Source: Megaleporinus macrocephalus (Eukaryota; Chordata; Actinopteri; Characiformes; Anostomidae). From it: a DNA stretch of 64,000 nucleotides. Shown piece by piece: positions 25,251 to 37,499 of the stretch; the stretch's first letter is position 1, and every line of letters begins with the position of its first letter. Where the stretch lies: NCBI GenBank assembly GCA_021613375.1, contig CM038708.1, forward strand, positions 30,581,559 to 30,645,558. Direction: 5' to 3'. Made by a program: the position numbers and the translations under genes. The notes below the pieces were generated by a model, which was given only the letters and a program-made list of their open reading frames with translations, did no database searches and was not told the origin of the DNA.

Positions 25251-25290
25251 ACTTTTATAAACTCTATTTGCTAAAAGCTGACTGGCTCCC
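25251..25290 (-). promoter_or_regulatory. Relic NITR promoter without a gene
   Basis: The minus strand has GGGAGCCAGTCAGC then AGTTTATAAAAGTG, the U-type promoter with one change in CCAAT (now CCAGT). Instead of a 5' exon and leader, the ACT tract follows at once. The upstream block (25790-25880) is also present. This marks the 5' end of a lost unit. Confidence 0.55.
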
Positions 25291-25789
25291 ATGACAGACG
25301 GTTGATTCAGGCCCTGCCCTACCACATCGACAGGCAGAAATGTAGCAGATACATAATATAAAAATCACTAGAAATTAAGTATCTACTCTATTTCTCAAGT
25401 TATTTTAATATTCATTCATTTCTTTTTGGTCCATCAGACATTTTATGCTATAATCATATCAGGCTATTCAGTATAACACAAAGAGAATTCACACCAAAAC
25501 ATGATGGTTAAACAACCAACAACCAACCAAACAAAAAATATCCCCCCAAAAAAGGGGTGAATCTGAACTTTTCTTTACTCTCAAACAGATAACTTACATA
25601 TTAGTGTTATAGACAATATTAATGTTTAAAACACAGGACATTAATAGCCATGTAGAGTTATGTAAAGATATAAACATGTATGATTTAAACTCTTTAACTT
25701 TTACTGACATACTGCACTGCATCATATTAAAACAAATACTCTTACTTCAAATTATTAAGTTTATTATTGTTTCTATTTACAGCTTCTAT

Positions 25790-25885
25790 AAAGTGACGAA
25801 AGAACAGGAGCAGTGTGATGGTGGGGGTGGAATTCCCCATACAAAGCAGGATGTGACAGATGGACTGAACAGGGGCCCCTTCTAC
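25790..25885. repeat. Conserved upstream block of NITR units (relic copy)
   Basis: Shorter copy of 8600-8770, with ttccccatacaaagcaggat and gactgaacagggg. Confidence 0.55.
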
Positions 25886-26039
25886 CCCGGACTCTTTGGT
25901 GTAGGCATCCAGTAAAATTTTAAACCTAGTTATTTACACTTGATAGACCAATGTGTCTTTGATTAGTTAGGCTTAAATCAGATTTTTCTGTGCTGAGGCC
26001 TTACCAGCTGTTTCAGTGACTCATAAAATAGTATTCTTT

Positions 26040-26078
<39 letters not shown>

Positions 26079-26182
26079 CAAACACACACAAACACACCGA
26101 CCCAAATTAAATATGCTTTAATGTCTGAACATTCTTTTACAGTAGAATGGTAAGGGGTGATAGTTTTATAAGCTTTAGAAAT

Positions 26183-28188
26183 TCAGTTCTGTTGGTAATA
26201 TATGATCTTCAAGTAATCTTCCATCATCTGCTGTGGTTCATTGCTGAAACTTGTCGCTGCAAAGTTCACAGCTTCATCACATGCAGCCTGCAGAAAGAGA
26301 CTGTACTTAATAAACTGTATTTTATAGTTTCACTGCTGACCAGCTGAACATAATGAGACTCTCTATAGTCTGAATTTATCAGAAGAGTTTTATAAAAGTG
26401 AATTCATTACCTGATATGCATGAACTGTGTGATCTTCAGCAGCATCTTTAACAAATCACACATAAATCATTCAAACATGCAGTTTTACACTATTATTATA
26501 ATATTATACACTATTAAACTTGTATCTACATAATGTGTAACAAAACTGTAGAGTATTTAAACTCAGTTGGCTTGTTTGTCCTTAATACTGTTATAATACT
26601 TCTGCATGAATTGGCTTATTAATTATTATAACTTTATTATAACAGTGCATAACAATAACAGTGAAAAAGCATATAAAACATAAATAAATCATGATAAATG
26701 GCTTAAAACTTCTGTAATTACACATACATATCATCACTGTCCAACGAAAAAGATGTATATCCATTTTTTAATGATTTTTATTTTTCTTTATAAGTTAAAA
26801 ACGACAGCCACCCTGCATATTGTTTGAAATGGACAAATAGAAATGCTACAAAACAGCTTTGTAAAAATTCTGGTTCCGTAGACTTACACTGAAAGAAAAG
26901 ACTGATTTTGGGCTCTGCTGTAAAGTTGCTGTTGTGGAGACACTTGTTTTTATTTAGACAGTGACTTTATACTAGTATTAGAAACATCAATTATATCAGT
27001 ACAGAAGTAAAACCTACTTTTATGATGACTGAATGAATTTCTGCACAGAAATAAAACCACAGCAGAGATATGATGTTCGATGCTGCTAAACCAAGAATAG
27101 TTGTAGAAAAGTAGAAAAACTGTTCTCTGTAATAAGCAAGAAAAAAAAACTTTACAAGAAAGAACTCTAATTAAAATTGTAATTGACGTGCCATATAAGC
27201 ATAAATATATGTGGTGCTAAGTGTTAAAAAAAAACACTTCTACTGACAATCAGAATACCATTTTAATAATATTAATTTAAACTAGTGTAAAACTCCTACA
27301 ACAAATGTCTGTAATGGCTGTAATAAGTGTATCTTTTCATGATTTAACTAGGATTAAAGAGAAAATACAATACAAGCTGTACCGTGAAGATGTAGTGTAA
27401 AGAATCAATGTAGCTTTTGATATTACTAAGTGCAACAGAATAGAAAATAGTTATGATCCCGAACTCAACATACTTAACATATACACCTGATTAAAACTTT
27501 TTCTGAGAACTTATTTGGAGGAATATTTGATCTTACCTCTTAAGTCCAGTTTAGTTCCGTTCCCAAACATGATCTCTCCACACATGAGCACAGCACAGTA
27601 GTAAGTTCCAGCATCAGAGAGGCTGAGGTTCCTCTTGGGGAGTTTGTAGACGCAGCTCTGTGTAGAAGAATCAGTCTCAGAGCTTTTCTTACACTCATCA
27701 CTCCTGTTTCCATGAGTGTAAATGATTCCTGGATGAGATTCTCCTGATCCGGCTCTGAACCAGTACACACTGTGTTCTCCTGCAGACGTATCTGTGAGGA
27801 CTGAACACTGCAAAGTTGTATCACCTCCCAGTTCAACAGGATCTGATACAGGTTTATTGATTATTGAATAACCTATAATGATGTTTATAATGCAAAAAGT
27901 TTTAACTTTTACAAGTAAACCTACCTTTGAGGACTAAGACTGTGCAGGCTGATAATACAATATCTGCATAAGATGTAAGGGAACAGTAGTAAGTAGCTGA
28001 ATCAGATGGTTCCGCGTTTGAGATACTCAGAGTTTTCTTCTTTTAATGCAGTAAAACGGCTGTTTTTATTAAAATAATTGTAAAATTGTGGAGTAGAACT
28101 AAAAGCAGAATGATGAGGACAGTCTCTTTGAACCATGCAATAGCTGATACATAAGAATATGAAGCAAAACTGTTACATATCGAATCAT
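26183..28188 (-). pseudogene. nitr: NITR U4 pseudogene with type C tail
   Basis: Remains of all parts are in order: leader ATG at 28188, V piece to 27925, I exon 27872-27537 (open), transmembrane about 27128-27017, juxtamembrane 26445-26411, tail 26287-26183. The leader is fused directly to the middle of the V exon, so the intron and first half of V are gone. The frame then breaks (stop after IKTAVLLH). The transmembrane exon carries a one-base loss that shifts SNIIS... out of frame. The I exon is intact and has a different 5' end (GYSIINKPVSDPVE). The tail reads ACDEAVNFAATSFSNEPQQ and EDYLKIIYYQQN, so the ITIM tyrosine is Phe, as in U8. It is dead as a receptor. Confidence 0.85.
26734..26964 (+). 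mobile_element. MITE with TCACTGTCCAA terminal inverted repeats
   Basis: Begins tcactgtccaacgaaaaa and ends tttttatttagacagtga, imperfect inverted termini. The interior (acaaatagaaatgctacaaa, tgctgtaaagttgctgttgt) matches 43840-44089 in the same orientation and 30055-30270 in reverse. It lies in the U4 intron. Confidence 0.7.
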
Positions 28189-28364
28189 TGCCAAACAGTC
28201 CTGCAGAAAAAGATAAATAAACTATTAACATTAACATTCAGTTATATACTCAGTGACTTACATATGATTTTAAATGAGGTCACTAACAATTTTTGTAGAA
28301 TGGAAGCAATCTCATGCAGCAGTAGACTCATGCATTACTGTGTGCTTAAACCCTCTACAGGAGA

Positions 28365-28400
28365 GGCTTTATTACTCTGTGCTGACAGCTGATTGGCTCC
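28365..28400 (-). promoter_or_regulatory. U4 promoter module, TATA altered
   Basis: GGAGCCAATCAGC is intact on the minus strand. The TATA box is changed to GTAATAAAGC. Confidence 0.55.
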
Positions 28401-28714
28401 CATAACAGGAAGATTAACTGTGCCCTAAGCATTCATACCAGTGGGTATAAATACAGAACCTAATATGCAAATCACTAGGGCTGTGTTACCAATCTGACGT
28501 AGGTCAAAGAGAACTCATCACAATAACTGTCACGATTTGAAATTCGACTTTCTATAACAGGTTGTCTCTTCATTTTAATAAATTATTTGTAAAATGTAAA
28601 AAAATGATCAGTTACTGTAACAGTCAGGCCACAGAAAAACACATGAATATGATGAAGTATAGCCATTATGTTTCTTAGCAATAATCAATTTGTGGTAAGT
28701 GATTTGCACTTTAC

Positions 28715-29380
28715 AAAACAGGCCAGAGCCGACTGTACCTGCTGAGGAGACTGGGGTCATTTGGAGGGCAGGGAGAACTCCTGAGGACCTTCTTTGACAC
28801 AGTGGTGGCATCTGCCATCTTTTACAGAGTGGTCTGCGGCGGCAGCGGCATCTTGACGGCAAGAGACTGGACAAACTCTGTGGAGGGCCAGCTCTGTACT
28901 GGGAAGCCCCTTAGACCCAGTGCAGGTGGTGAGAGATAGGAGGATGTTAGCCAAGCTGGCATCCATGCTGGAGAATGACTCCCACCCCGTGCATAAGACT
29001 CTGGCGGCTCCTTTAGCGACTGGCTGCTTCACCCCAAGTGTTTGAAGGAGTGGTATCACAGGTCCTTCCTTCCTGCTGCTGTTAGCCTCTACAACCAGCA
29101 CTGCTCCCAGCTGACCACACATACACAGTGGACTACATACACACACACCTAAACACTACACACTGCTTCCAGCTGACCACACATACACAGCGGACTACAT
29201 ACACACACGCTTAAACTCATTTTTTCAGTGTAACATAATGTGCAATATTTTCATTAGAATTTTTATTATTATACTTTTATTATTTATATTGTTATAGACT
29301 TTGCTGACTGCCTTGCTGTCCCTCTGCTACTGTAACACTGTGAATTTCCCTACTGTGATACAAATAAAGCATTATCTTAT
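28715..29380 (+). mobile_element. LINE 3' end (L2/Rex1-like)
   Basis: The plus strand encodes QSRLYLLRRLGSFGGQGELL, RTFFDTVVASAIFYRVVCGG, ERRMLAKLASMLENDSHPVH and KTLAAPL, the region after the reverse transcriptase core in fish non-LTR elements. A 3' untranslated part ends caaataaagcattatcttat. The copy is 5' truncated, with frame breaks. The fragment at 1-195 is of the same family. Confidence 0.75.
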
Positions 29381-30054
29381 CGATATATATTGAACATATA
29401 TATATATATATATATATTGAATGTATAAAGCAGACTCATATAACAAGCACACAAAATGCCCTTATAATCGGTTTCATACATGTACTAGAGGAATAATAAC
29501 TAGCCCACACAATGGCATAGTTTACTGAGCACCACTGTGTAGTTTATTGTATACGGTCTGTTTCCGAATACATTCCTAGTTTACTGTACATTAAATGGAA
29601 TTTAGCTGTTTATTATGTGGCCATACAGTCTCACTTCCTGTTCTAAAATGCAGGGGTGTGGCTAAAATAAGGCTCTGTCTATGGACTAAACCTCTTTTAA
29701 CCCTGCTTCCTGAACTGCTTCCATTCAGGATGCTTAGAACGGTTTTGGTAACACATATTAACTAACATGCATGATGTATGATGACTTGTTAAAAATTTCA
29801 CATTCACACATATGCATAATAACATGCAGCTAAAGAAGAGAAAGTTGGTAGGTGAGTATATAACTCACTGATGTAAGGAAATGGTATGTATATTTTCTAA
29901 TCTCCATACATACAGAAGCATATTTAACGTATAGAGAATCTCTCAGCACAGGAACTGCAAGAACAAGAACAGTTAATTGTTTAAATGTTGCCTAACATTA
30001 GTTAACCATTGTTACTGTAGTACATGTAGTTGTTCTCCATGTTAACAAATCATC

Positions 30055-30270
30055 GCTTTCTAAAGAAAAACAAGTATCTGTAAACTAGCAACTCTACAGG
30101 AGAGGACAAAACTGTCTTTACTTTCATTGCAAGTCAATGGATCCAAAGTTTTGGAGCAATTCTATTGGTCCAGTCATCATGAAACTTTCACACAATATAA
30201 ACGGCAGATGTTGTGTTCAAGTGATCCTGTAAAATAAAAAAATTGAGATACATGGTTTTCTTTGGAAAGC
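30055..30270 (-). mobile_element. MITE, best-preserved reverse copy
   Basis: Inverted termini gctttctaaagaaaaac and ggttttctttggaaagc bound 216 bases with no coding capacity. It is the same family as 26734-26964 and 43840-44089, opposite orientation. Confidence 0.7.
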
Positions 30271-31337
30271 AATTAAATTCATTACTTGATGATAATTATA
30301 TCAACACTTGTAAAAAAAATGCTAATTAATGCCATTGTTACATGTTTACTAAAGAGTAGCGTAGTTAGAGTAGTTACTTAATTTTAGTCCATCAACACTT
30401 GTTTAGAGTGTAGAGTTTAGCTGGAAGCATTTGTTCTGTTATTATAGTTATTATGTTGTTATGCAGAAAATCAAGTATGGATCAGCTACTGGTGATAAGA
30501 AGACGTAGAGGTCTTCACTGCATGCACCTGGGGGTGTTGCTCTTGTTGCCTTTTCTATCCTCAACAACTGACACACTCACAAACGGCGTCACAGCGCATG
30601 CTGAAGAACCTGCTATTCTTTGGTTCTAGCTAGGAATAAAGTTTTTGGGTTCTGAACGTATTTGCTGGAAATGTGCCAAACAGCTGAAAATGAGGTGTGC
30701 AAACCGAAACCTGTTCCACGCTGGCCAGAGTGGTGACATGAAAACACTGTTATTTCAATAAATCAAAAGATATTTTCTAAACAACATATAACATATAAAT
30801 ATATTTTTTACAGGTGTGAATTTGGGGGTTAGGGTTTGGATCACCTCCTGATAGAAAATACCCTGTAAATGATACTAATGTGTATACTTAGCTTATTACT
30901 TACTCTGTTAATGCCTGGTGATTAAACAGAGGTTAACATACCTAGTAAATATGTAAGGTCTGAATACTTAATTGTGTTTTTTTGAGGTGCCAGTTTAAAC
31001 TAATTCAGGAAAATGGTATATATCTTTTATTATGTACTTATTTATCATGCGGTGGTATACTGCATTACACCACATTATACATGTACTTGGCCGCGCATTA
31101 CTGTATTAGTCTATATATGATATTTGGCTATACAGTCTGGTGTACTTTATAAATCTATATCTATAACTGTTTCTGCCCTTCCCACTTAATTCACTTTATC
31201 CTCTATGTGGGTTATAGAGTACATAAGACAATGAACTTGAATTGAAATGACTGATGAAAAGCATCCCGACAGCATTAACATCTCTCACTGTATGTGTTAC
31301 AGTACAGTGTAAAGCATGGACAGGGTTATATATCAGC

Positions 31338-31566
31338 GCTGCCCAAAGAAAAACCAAAATATTCAAAATAGAACCATTAGAGTAGAGGACAAATACATTC
31401 TTTACTTTCAATGCAAGTTAATGTAAAGAGATTTTATTCCAAGTGGAGCATTTCTATTGGTCCATTGTTTATAATACTTTTGTATAATATAACGAGCAGC
31501 TGTCGTGTTCAAATTACATTAAACATTTTATCTGACAAAAATGAAGATACGTGTTTTCTTTGGAAA
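31338..31566 (-). mobile_element. MITE copy
   Basis: Starts gctgcccaaagaaaaacc and ends gtgttttctttggaaa. The interior shares ttctttactttcaatgcaag and gagcatttctattggtcca with the copies at 5263 and 30055. Confidence 0.6.
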
Positions 31567-32076
31567 TTTCTTTGTATATAGTTCTCTGATTTAGTTTGGA
31601 CTATTATCTTCTCATCTTTTCTCTCTAATGCTTTCTGACAGACTTTACATGTCACATACCGTGTTTCATGAAATGCTTTCTTGTCTGCCAGTTTTCCACT
31701 CAGGTCAGTGTAATGCAGACTTCTTCACATGTAGACACGAGCACCTTTAGTCCGCTTACTGCTGCTGAATAGTACTTCAGAGCAACTGATGGCCTCTCTG
31801 TGGTTTCTCTCACAAGATCAGTTTTGAGATTGTGCTTGATTGCTCTGATGAAGCTTCCACTTCAAGGTCACTGAACGCAGTGCTCACTGAGAAGGACTGT
31901 TCTTTGTACTACTTTCCAACTTTGTACATGTCTACATGTGAAGAGGTCTGCATTAAACTGACCTGACACAGTATGTAAAGGTGAAATCAGAAAGCATTAG
32001 AGAGAAAAGATGAGAAGATAATGGTCAAAATCAGAGAACTATATACAATGCATGTCATTGCTTTCCAAAGAAAACA
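31550..32076. repeat. Large imperfect inverted repeat
   Basis: The left arm (31550-31737) contains tatagttctctgattt, ttatcttctcatcttttctc and cttcacatgtagac. The right arm (about 31930-32076) contains their reverse complements in order. The spacer is about 190 bases. The left arm has an insertion of about 40 bases. The outer ends coincide with a MITE terminus (ttttctttggaaa / tttccaaagaaaa), so it may be a folded-back transposon. Confidence 0.75.
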
Positions 32077-33844
32077 AAAGTTTTGTAGTTCTCATAGTTC
32101 TCATCATCACACCTTTCCTTCAAGTTCCCTGTCTGGCATTAGATTATGAAGAGTGAGTGTACTATGAGCAATTATTACTTGATATAAACCTTATTAGCAG
32201 AACAAACATAAAAAATAAAATCATTAAAAAAATATAAAGTACCATATAAGGACAGAGTGTGTGAAATCTTTCTCTGGATGGTTAAAGGTCACAGCTCAGC
32301 AGCTCTCTGGCCTTCATTGGAGAAACAATCATAAACGTTTCTTTTTCATAAATAGACTATTTTCCTTCTAGCAAGATATGAGAGTGTTACAGGATAATCA
32401 TAAGAGCATGTGTCATATCATGCTGTGATTGGGAAATAATATTGTGTTGGATGCTGGATGCAGCCTGATGGACAGGGTGAAAGATCAGCCAGTCACCATT
32501 TAGAACAACAGTGACAACACCTAAACCCATACATGTCAGAGCATCTTTGGTTTTCTTTAAACTTGTGGAAATTGAAGGTCTTTCCTTGACGTCCAGTTAC
32601 CAACTTGGTGCTGGTCTTTTCAACTGATCCCATTTAGAAATGAATCTAATTTTTACTAATCAGAAGATGAAACAGGGCATGCATACTTCATGACTGATAC
32701 CTTTTTCTGTCCTTCGTGACTCCTGAAGGCGGAGGCTTTTTGATAAAGTCACAGGCCACAACATAAATTGCTGAAGCCAACGGCACACGTTTCAGCATAA
32801 ATGTTAGCTTCTCTCCAACACTGGCATGTGGGTAAGTCTCGAGATGCTGTAAATCCTCTATAATTAAATTAGGCGATAGTGTGAACTCTAGATCGATACG
32901 TTTATTATTGTCATTTGTTATTCTGCTTAATGTTAAATTCAGTAACTTAATAGTACTGGCAACTTGACTTCACCCACATCTCTTAGATTTCTCAAACTTT
33001 TACCAATTGCTGTATTTTTAACACAGCCTGCAACAGAATTGGGTTTGTTTCATGTAAACAACATTATTTCCTCCTGCTCGTTCACGGCATTGACTTTGCA
33101 TAAGCAGATGTGTACTGTGTCTGTATGTTCTGTGTTGGTGTGGATGATGAATGCACAGTGCTGCATGTAGGAGGGGGTATGCAGAGAGAAGATGTTCTGT
33201 TGGAAATGCTTTCCTGTATCATGTTCTTTTTATCTTTTATATCAATCAAAAGCAAAATTTATAAATTTTCAGATCTGTGTGTGCTTTGTATAAAATATGA
33301 GTGATTCTCATAAAATCTCTTAAACATATTATGCACACAAATCTTCTGGTACACAGTAATAAAATCTGAAAATGCTGGAAAACAATGTTTCGTGCATTAA
33401 GTTGTGTATTTATAGCGATTTCATATCTTAACTTTCTGTGAGGGAGTCTTTAGACATTTAGAAACAATAAATACATGAACACAGCAAGTTTATGCCGAAA
33501 TGAGCGTTTTATATAAAACCACTCAAACCACTGATCCTCTAAAGAGTTAACTGAATTAGCTCAAATATTAAAAGAATAACCAGACACACATTAATTTGAT
33601 TAGCCATTACATGATGTCACAGTTATTAAATTGTAATTAATATATTAAATATAAACTAAGACATACCTTCAAGACTATAATATACTGTAGTTATGACAAT
33701 CATTTCAGCAACATGAAGCTGCATAACAACAAAAACTGTAATAACATTTAAAAAAAGGACATATAATTACTTTAACAGTATCTTTGTATAATGAACACTG
33801 TATACAGACTATTAGTTATTATAACAGTAGTTTTAATGTTGTTT

Positions 33845-35855
33845 CTACTGACGGGTGTTTATCTGGGAGTACACAGGCTGATCACTGCTGGTCTTTGTTC
33901 TGCTTCTTCTTGAGGAGGAAGACTGAGTAAAGCTTAGAGCTGCGTAGTTCAAGTTATTAGTATCTTCAGCCTGACAACCAAACAACCAAACATGTAGCAG
34001 TTATACGTAATACAATGAGAATCTTTTCACAATGTATAATAATATGACTTTCATTTATAATATATATATATATATATATATGTTTCAATGTTCAGCAATA
34101 AACAGCACTTGCGCATTAAATGTGCAGACATGTGCTCTCTGCAGAGAATGTGTTATTTATTTACACACTAAAACATTCGACCAGTCAGCACCTAAACTCA
34201 CGCATATGACTGAATACTCACAATTTAGTACCAGAAAAACACTGCTGTCAAAATTCACACATGACTTTGCTATAACAATACGAGACAATGACTGTCCTCA
34301 TTACATTTCACCCCACATTAGTTTGTGCCTTGCAATGAGCATACAATCAACCTACAACGAAGGTGCTTATAATCTCCAAAATTTGTAATATTAATAGTAA
34401 TTGCATTATTGAATTAAATATTTCATTATTTGTCTGACAGAATATACAAAATGAAAAAACACAGAAAAAAGCAAAACATCACCTGGTTTACATTCACTGT
34501 GGGACCTTCAGCAACATCTTTAACAAATAAAAAGTAAATCACTCCTTAGTTTCAGATATGAATGTGATAAAAATGAGCAAAACAGATTCAGCATAAATAT
34601 AACTTAACAATAATTTCTCATGACCTACCTTTATGATGACTGTTGTGCAATTTTTTACACAATAATAAAACCACAACCATGAATATGATGTTTGATGCTG
34701 CTAAAACCAAAAGAGTTGGGATCCAAACATCTCTATTCCCTTTAAAAATCAAGAAATTATTTAAACAAAAAGTTTGATTAATGTTATTCAGAAAAAAAAA
34801 TTGAAAACAATTATTGCTTGAAAAAAACTATCAAAATGTGTGTGAATGTAATTCCACTATATCTGGTGTCGACTTGAGGCTACTATTAAAATAGATTCAA
34901 ATATTTGGTCTTACCTACAAAGTCCAGTTTAATTCCGTTCCCAAAGATGATCTCTCCACACATGAGCACAGCACAGTAGTACATTCCAGCATCAGAGAGG
35001 CTGAGGTTCCTCTTGGGGAGTTTGTAGACACAGCTCTGTGTAGAAGAATCAGTCTCAGAGCTTTTCTTACACTCATCACTCCTGTTTCCATGAGTGTAAA
35101 TGATTCCTGGATGAGATTCTCCTGATCCGGGTCTGAACCAGTACACACTATGTTCTCCTGCAGACGTATCTGTGAGGACTGAACACTGCAAAGTTGTATC
35201 GCCTCCCAGTTCAACAGGACCTGATACAGGATGTTGGAGAACAGCATTGAGACTAGAAGGTGAACCTAAAGACAGAAAAGTTTTTACTGATTACTGAATG
35301 AAATGTAGAGATTGGTGTAAAAATGTTATGAACTACAGTAGATGGCAGTAGATTAACACGTACCTTTAAGGACTAAAATTGTCCAGTCTAGTAAAACAGT
35401 GTCTGAATAATCTGCTGCTACACAGTAGTACGTTGCTGAATCAGATGGTTGTGTGTTTGAGATACTCAGAGTAAAACTGCTTGACTCTTTTATTGCAGTA
35501 AAGCGGCTGTTCTTGTCAAAATCATTGTGATATGTAACTGATGTAGAATGAACAGCAGAAGCTATGAGAAGAAGCTTTTCTCCTGGGGTCTGTTTAAACC
35601 ATGCAGTCGTTATTGCATTAAGCCCTGCTGTAGGACAGTTCAGAGAAACATTTTCCCCGTTCTTAATGTACTTTATTCCATCTACACAGGGAACGTCAAT
35701 AGTTGAGACACCTGAAATAAAATTACACATAAACAGAAATTAAATGTATTTTAAACACTTTGAAACATGTACTGAAAAAAAAGAAAAGAAAATAACAACA
35801 CTTAAACATTACCTAATGCTGTTGAGAACAAAACAGTTACGTAAAGTTGAATCAT
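33845..35855 (-). CDS. nitr: NITR U5b, intact receptor with type A ITIM tail
   Basis: Exons: leader 35855-35813 (MIQLYVTVLFSTAL), V 35711-35364, I 35265-34915, transmembrane 34739-34629, juxtamembrane 34517-34483, tail 33970-33845. Predicted 337 aa. The V domain has DVPCVDGIKY, WFKQTPGEKLLLIAS and DSATYYCVAADYS, but its G strand reads LLDWTILVLKG. The cysteine found there in all other copies is Trp. The I domain ends FGNGIKLDFVG, with the Thr of the J-like motif changed to Ile. Tail: NNLNYAALSFTQ and DQPVYSQINTRQ, with a final Gln instead of His. A 5' untranslated exon with donor GTAAGT lies near 35990, but no CCAAT box precedes it. Confidence 0.87.
34061..34080. repeat. Short (TA)n run
   Basis: Ten TA units between the juxtamembrane and tail exons of U5b. 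Confidence 0.85.
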
Positions 35856-36124
35856 TGCCAAACTCTGCAAGTAATTAAGTAAATGTTTCTCCTGAAGAAA
35901 AAGATAAAAAGTATTAGCATTAAGCCATATATGTACATCAGTTAAATACATGTGATAGAATGAAGATTTTGTGCTGGTACTTACAGTTTATGTATGACTG
36001 AAACAATCAGTAGCGAAGTAGGTAGTATGTGTGCATCATACATCAGTGGTATAAATATGTAAGACAAAAATAATGTAATGTGGTTCATGTGAATGACCAT
36101 CAACATACGTGAAGAAATATGCTA

Positions 36125-36648
36125 ACTACTAGACTAGAAGGTGAATCTAAGTAAAGAAAACAAATGTTATTTTGTTTTTACTGAATAAGATATAAAGAGG
36201 TTTATGATGCAAAAAAAATAAACATAATAAAAAAAAATATTGGTGAGACTGAAGACTCACACCTACCTTTGAGGACTAGAACTTTGCAGGCTGATAATGC
36301 AATATCTGCATAAGATGTAAGGAAACAGTTTGAGATACTCAGAGTTTTGTTCTTTTAATGCAGTAAAACAGCTGTTTTTTATCAAAATCATTGTAAAAAA
36401 GTGGAGTACAACTAAATGCAGAAGTGATGAGGAGAGTTTCTTTGAACCATGTAACAGCTGATACATAAGAATATGAAGAACAAGTCAGACTAATATTTCC
36501 TCCATTCTAAATGAACAAAAAAAATTCACTGTGCTGTACATTACATACTGCTTTCTTTCTAAATCACTCAAACAAAATGATTCTGTTAATATTAAAAAAC
36601 AATACCTAATGTTGCTGAGAGCAAAACTGTTACATACAATTAAATCAT
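36125..36648 (-). pseudogene. nitr: NITR U5a pseudogene (leader, V and start of I only)
   Basis: The leader at 36648-36606 has a stop at codon 3 (M-I-stop). The V remnant (about 36509-36267) starts late with NGGNISLTCSSYSYVS and AVTWFKE. It then loses the frame and lacks the segment encoding DSATYYC. The I exon is reduced to its acceptor and about 18 bases (36151-36125), where the sequence ends abruptly. The rest of the gene is missing and U5b follows. V is closest to U4 (same YSYVSA and FKET sequence), so the two share a pseudogene ancestry. Confidence 0.8.
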
Positions 36649-36837
36649 TGCCAAATTCTTCAAGTACCATATCTCCTGAAGAAAAAGATAAATAAACTAT
36701 TAGCATTAACATTCAGTTATACAGTATATAACTATGTAGTATATAATATATATATATATACTTACAGATTGGGTAGGTCAGAGGATGTTTTCAGATGCAT
36801 AACTCTCTACTTAAAACTTCTACAGCAGAAGCAATGA

Positions 36838-36872
36838 GCTTTATAACTCTGCGGTGGAAGCTGATTGGCTCT
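36838..36872 (-). promoter_or_regulatory. U5a promoter module (CCAAT + TATA)
   Basis: Intact GAGCCAATCAGC and GTTATAAAGC on the minus strand, upstream of the dead V unit. It is the only complete module near U5b. Confidence 0.65.
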
Positions 36873-37346
36873 CATAACAGGAAGTTGAAGTGTACTCTAA
36901 CCATTCACATCAGTGAGTCCAAAAATAGAACTTGGTATGCAAATGACTAAAGCTTGGTAACTAAATGACTAAAGCTTGGAAATATCCAATGTATATTGAT
37001 GTATATAAGGGTGAGGCCCACCACATTTCTATAATCAACATGAGGTAAGCAGTGTTTGCTTCTGGTGGTCTATAACTAAAGGTCTGAGCTGGTCTTAAAA
37101 ACAACCCTCAAGGACGTCTTTATGATGAGTATGTTGTATCTGTAATTCTTCAGAGTCCTGTGGTGCACGGATACATGGATATACACACACATAACTCGCA
37201 GGCCTGACAGGGGGATTAAGCAGTCAAGTGGTAAAAAGGAAAAACAGAAGGGGGCACAACTTTCCTTTCCCAATAAACAGTGAGCAGTAGGCTTCTCTGC
37301 AAGTAACAACAATGAAAATTGATTTTCTGCTGCATCGCTATAACTC

Positions 37347-37466
<120 letters not shown>

Positions 37467-37499
37467 GCTTTCTGCCAGATCTTCACCACATAACTCGTT

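Larger units (their letters stand above)
29400..33840. other. Intergenic spacer with MITEs and an inverted repeat, no gene
   Basis: It has no exon with recognisable domain content. It contains two MITE copies (30055-30270, 31338-31566), a large imperfect palindrome (31550-32076) and a short TA run (about 29396-29416). Confidence 0.5.

Noticed and set aside
24798..25325. Thr-rich and Ser-rich frames resembling mucin-like proteins.
   Set aside because: They translate the imperfect ACT tract, which ends inside a relic promoter.
28757..29146. A 129-aa minus-strand open frame.
   Set aside because: It is antisense to the LINE coding region on the plus strand.
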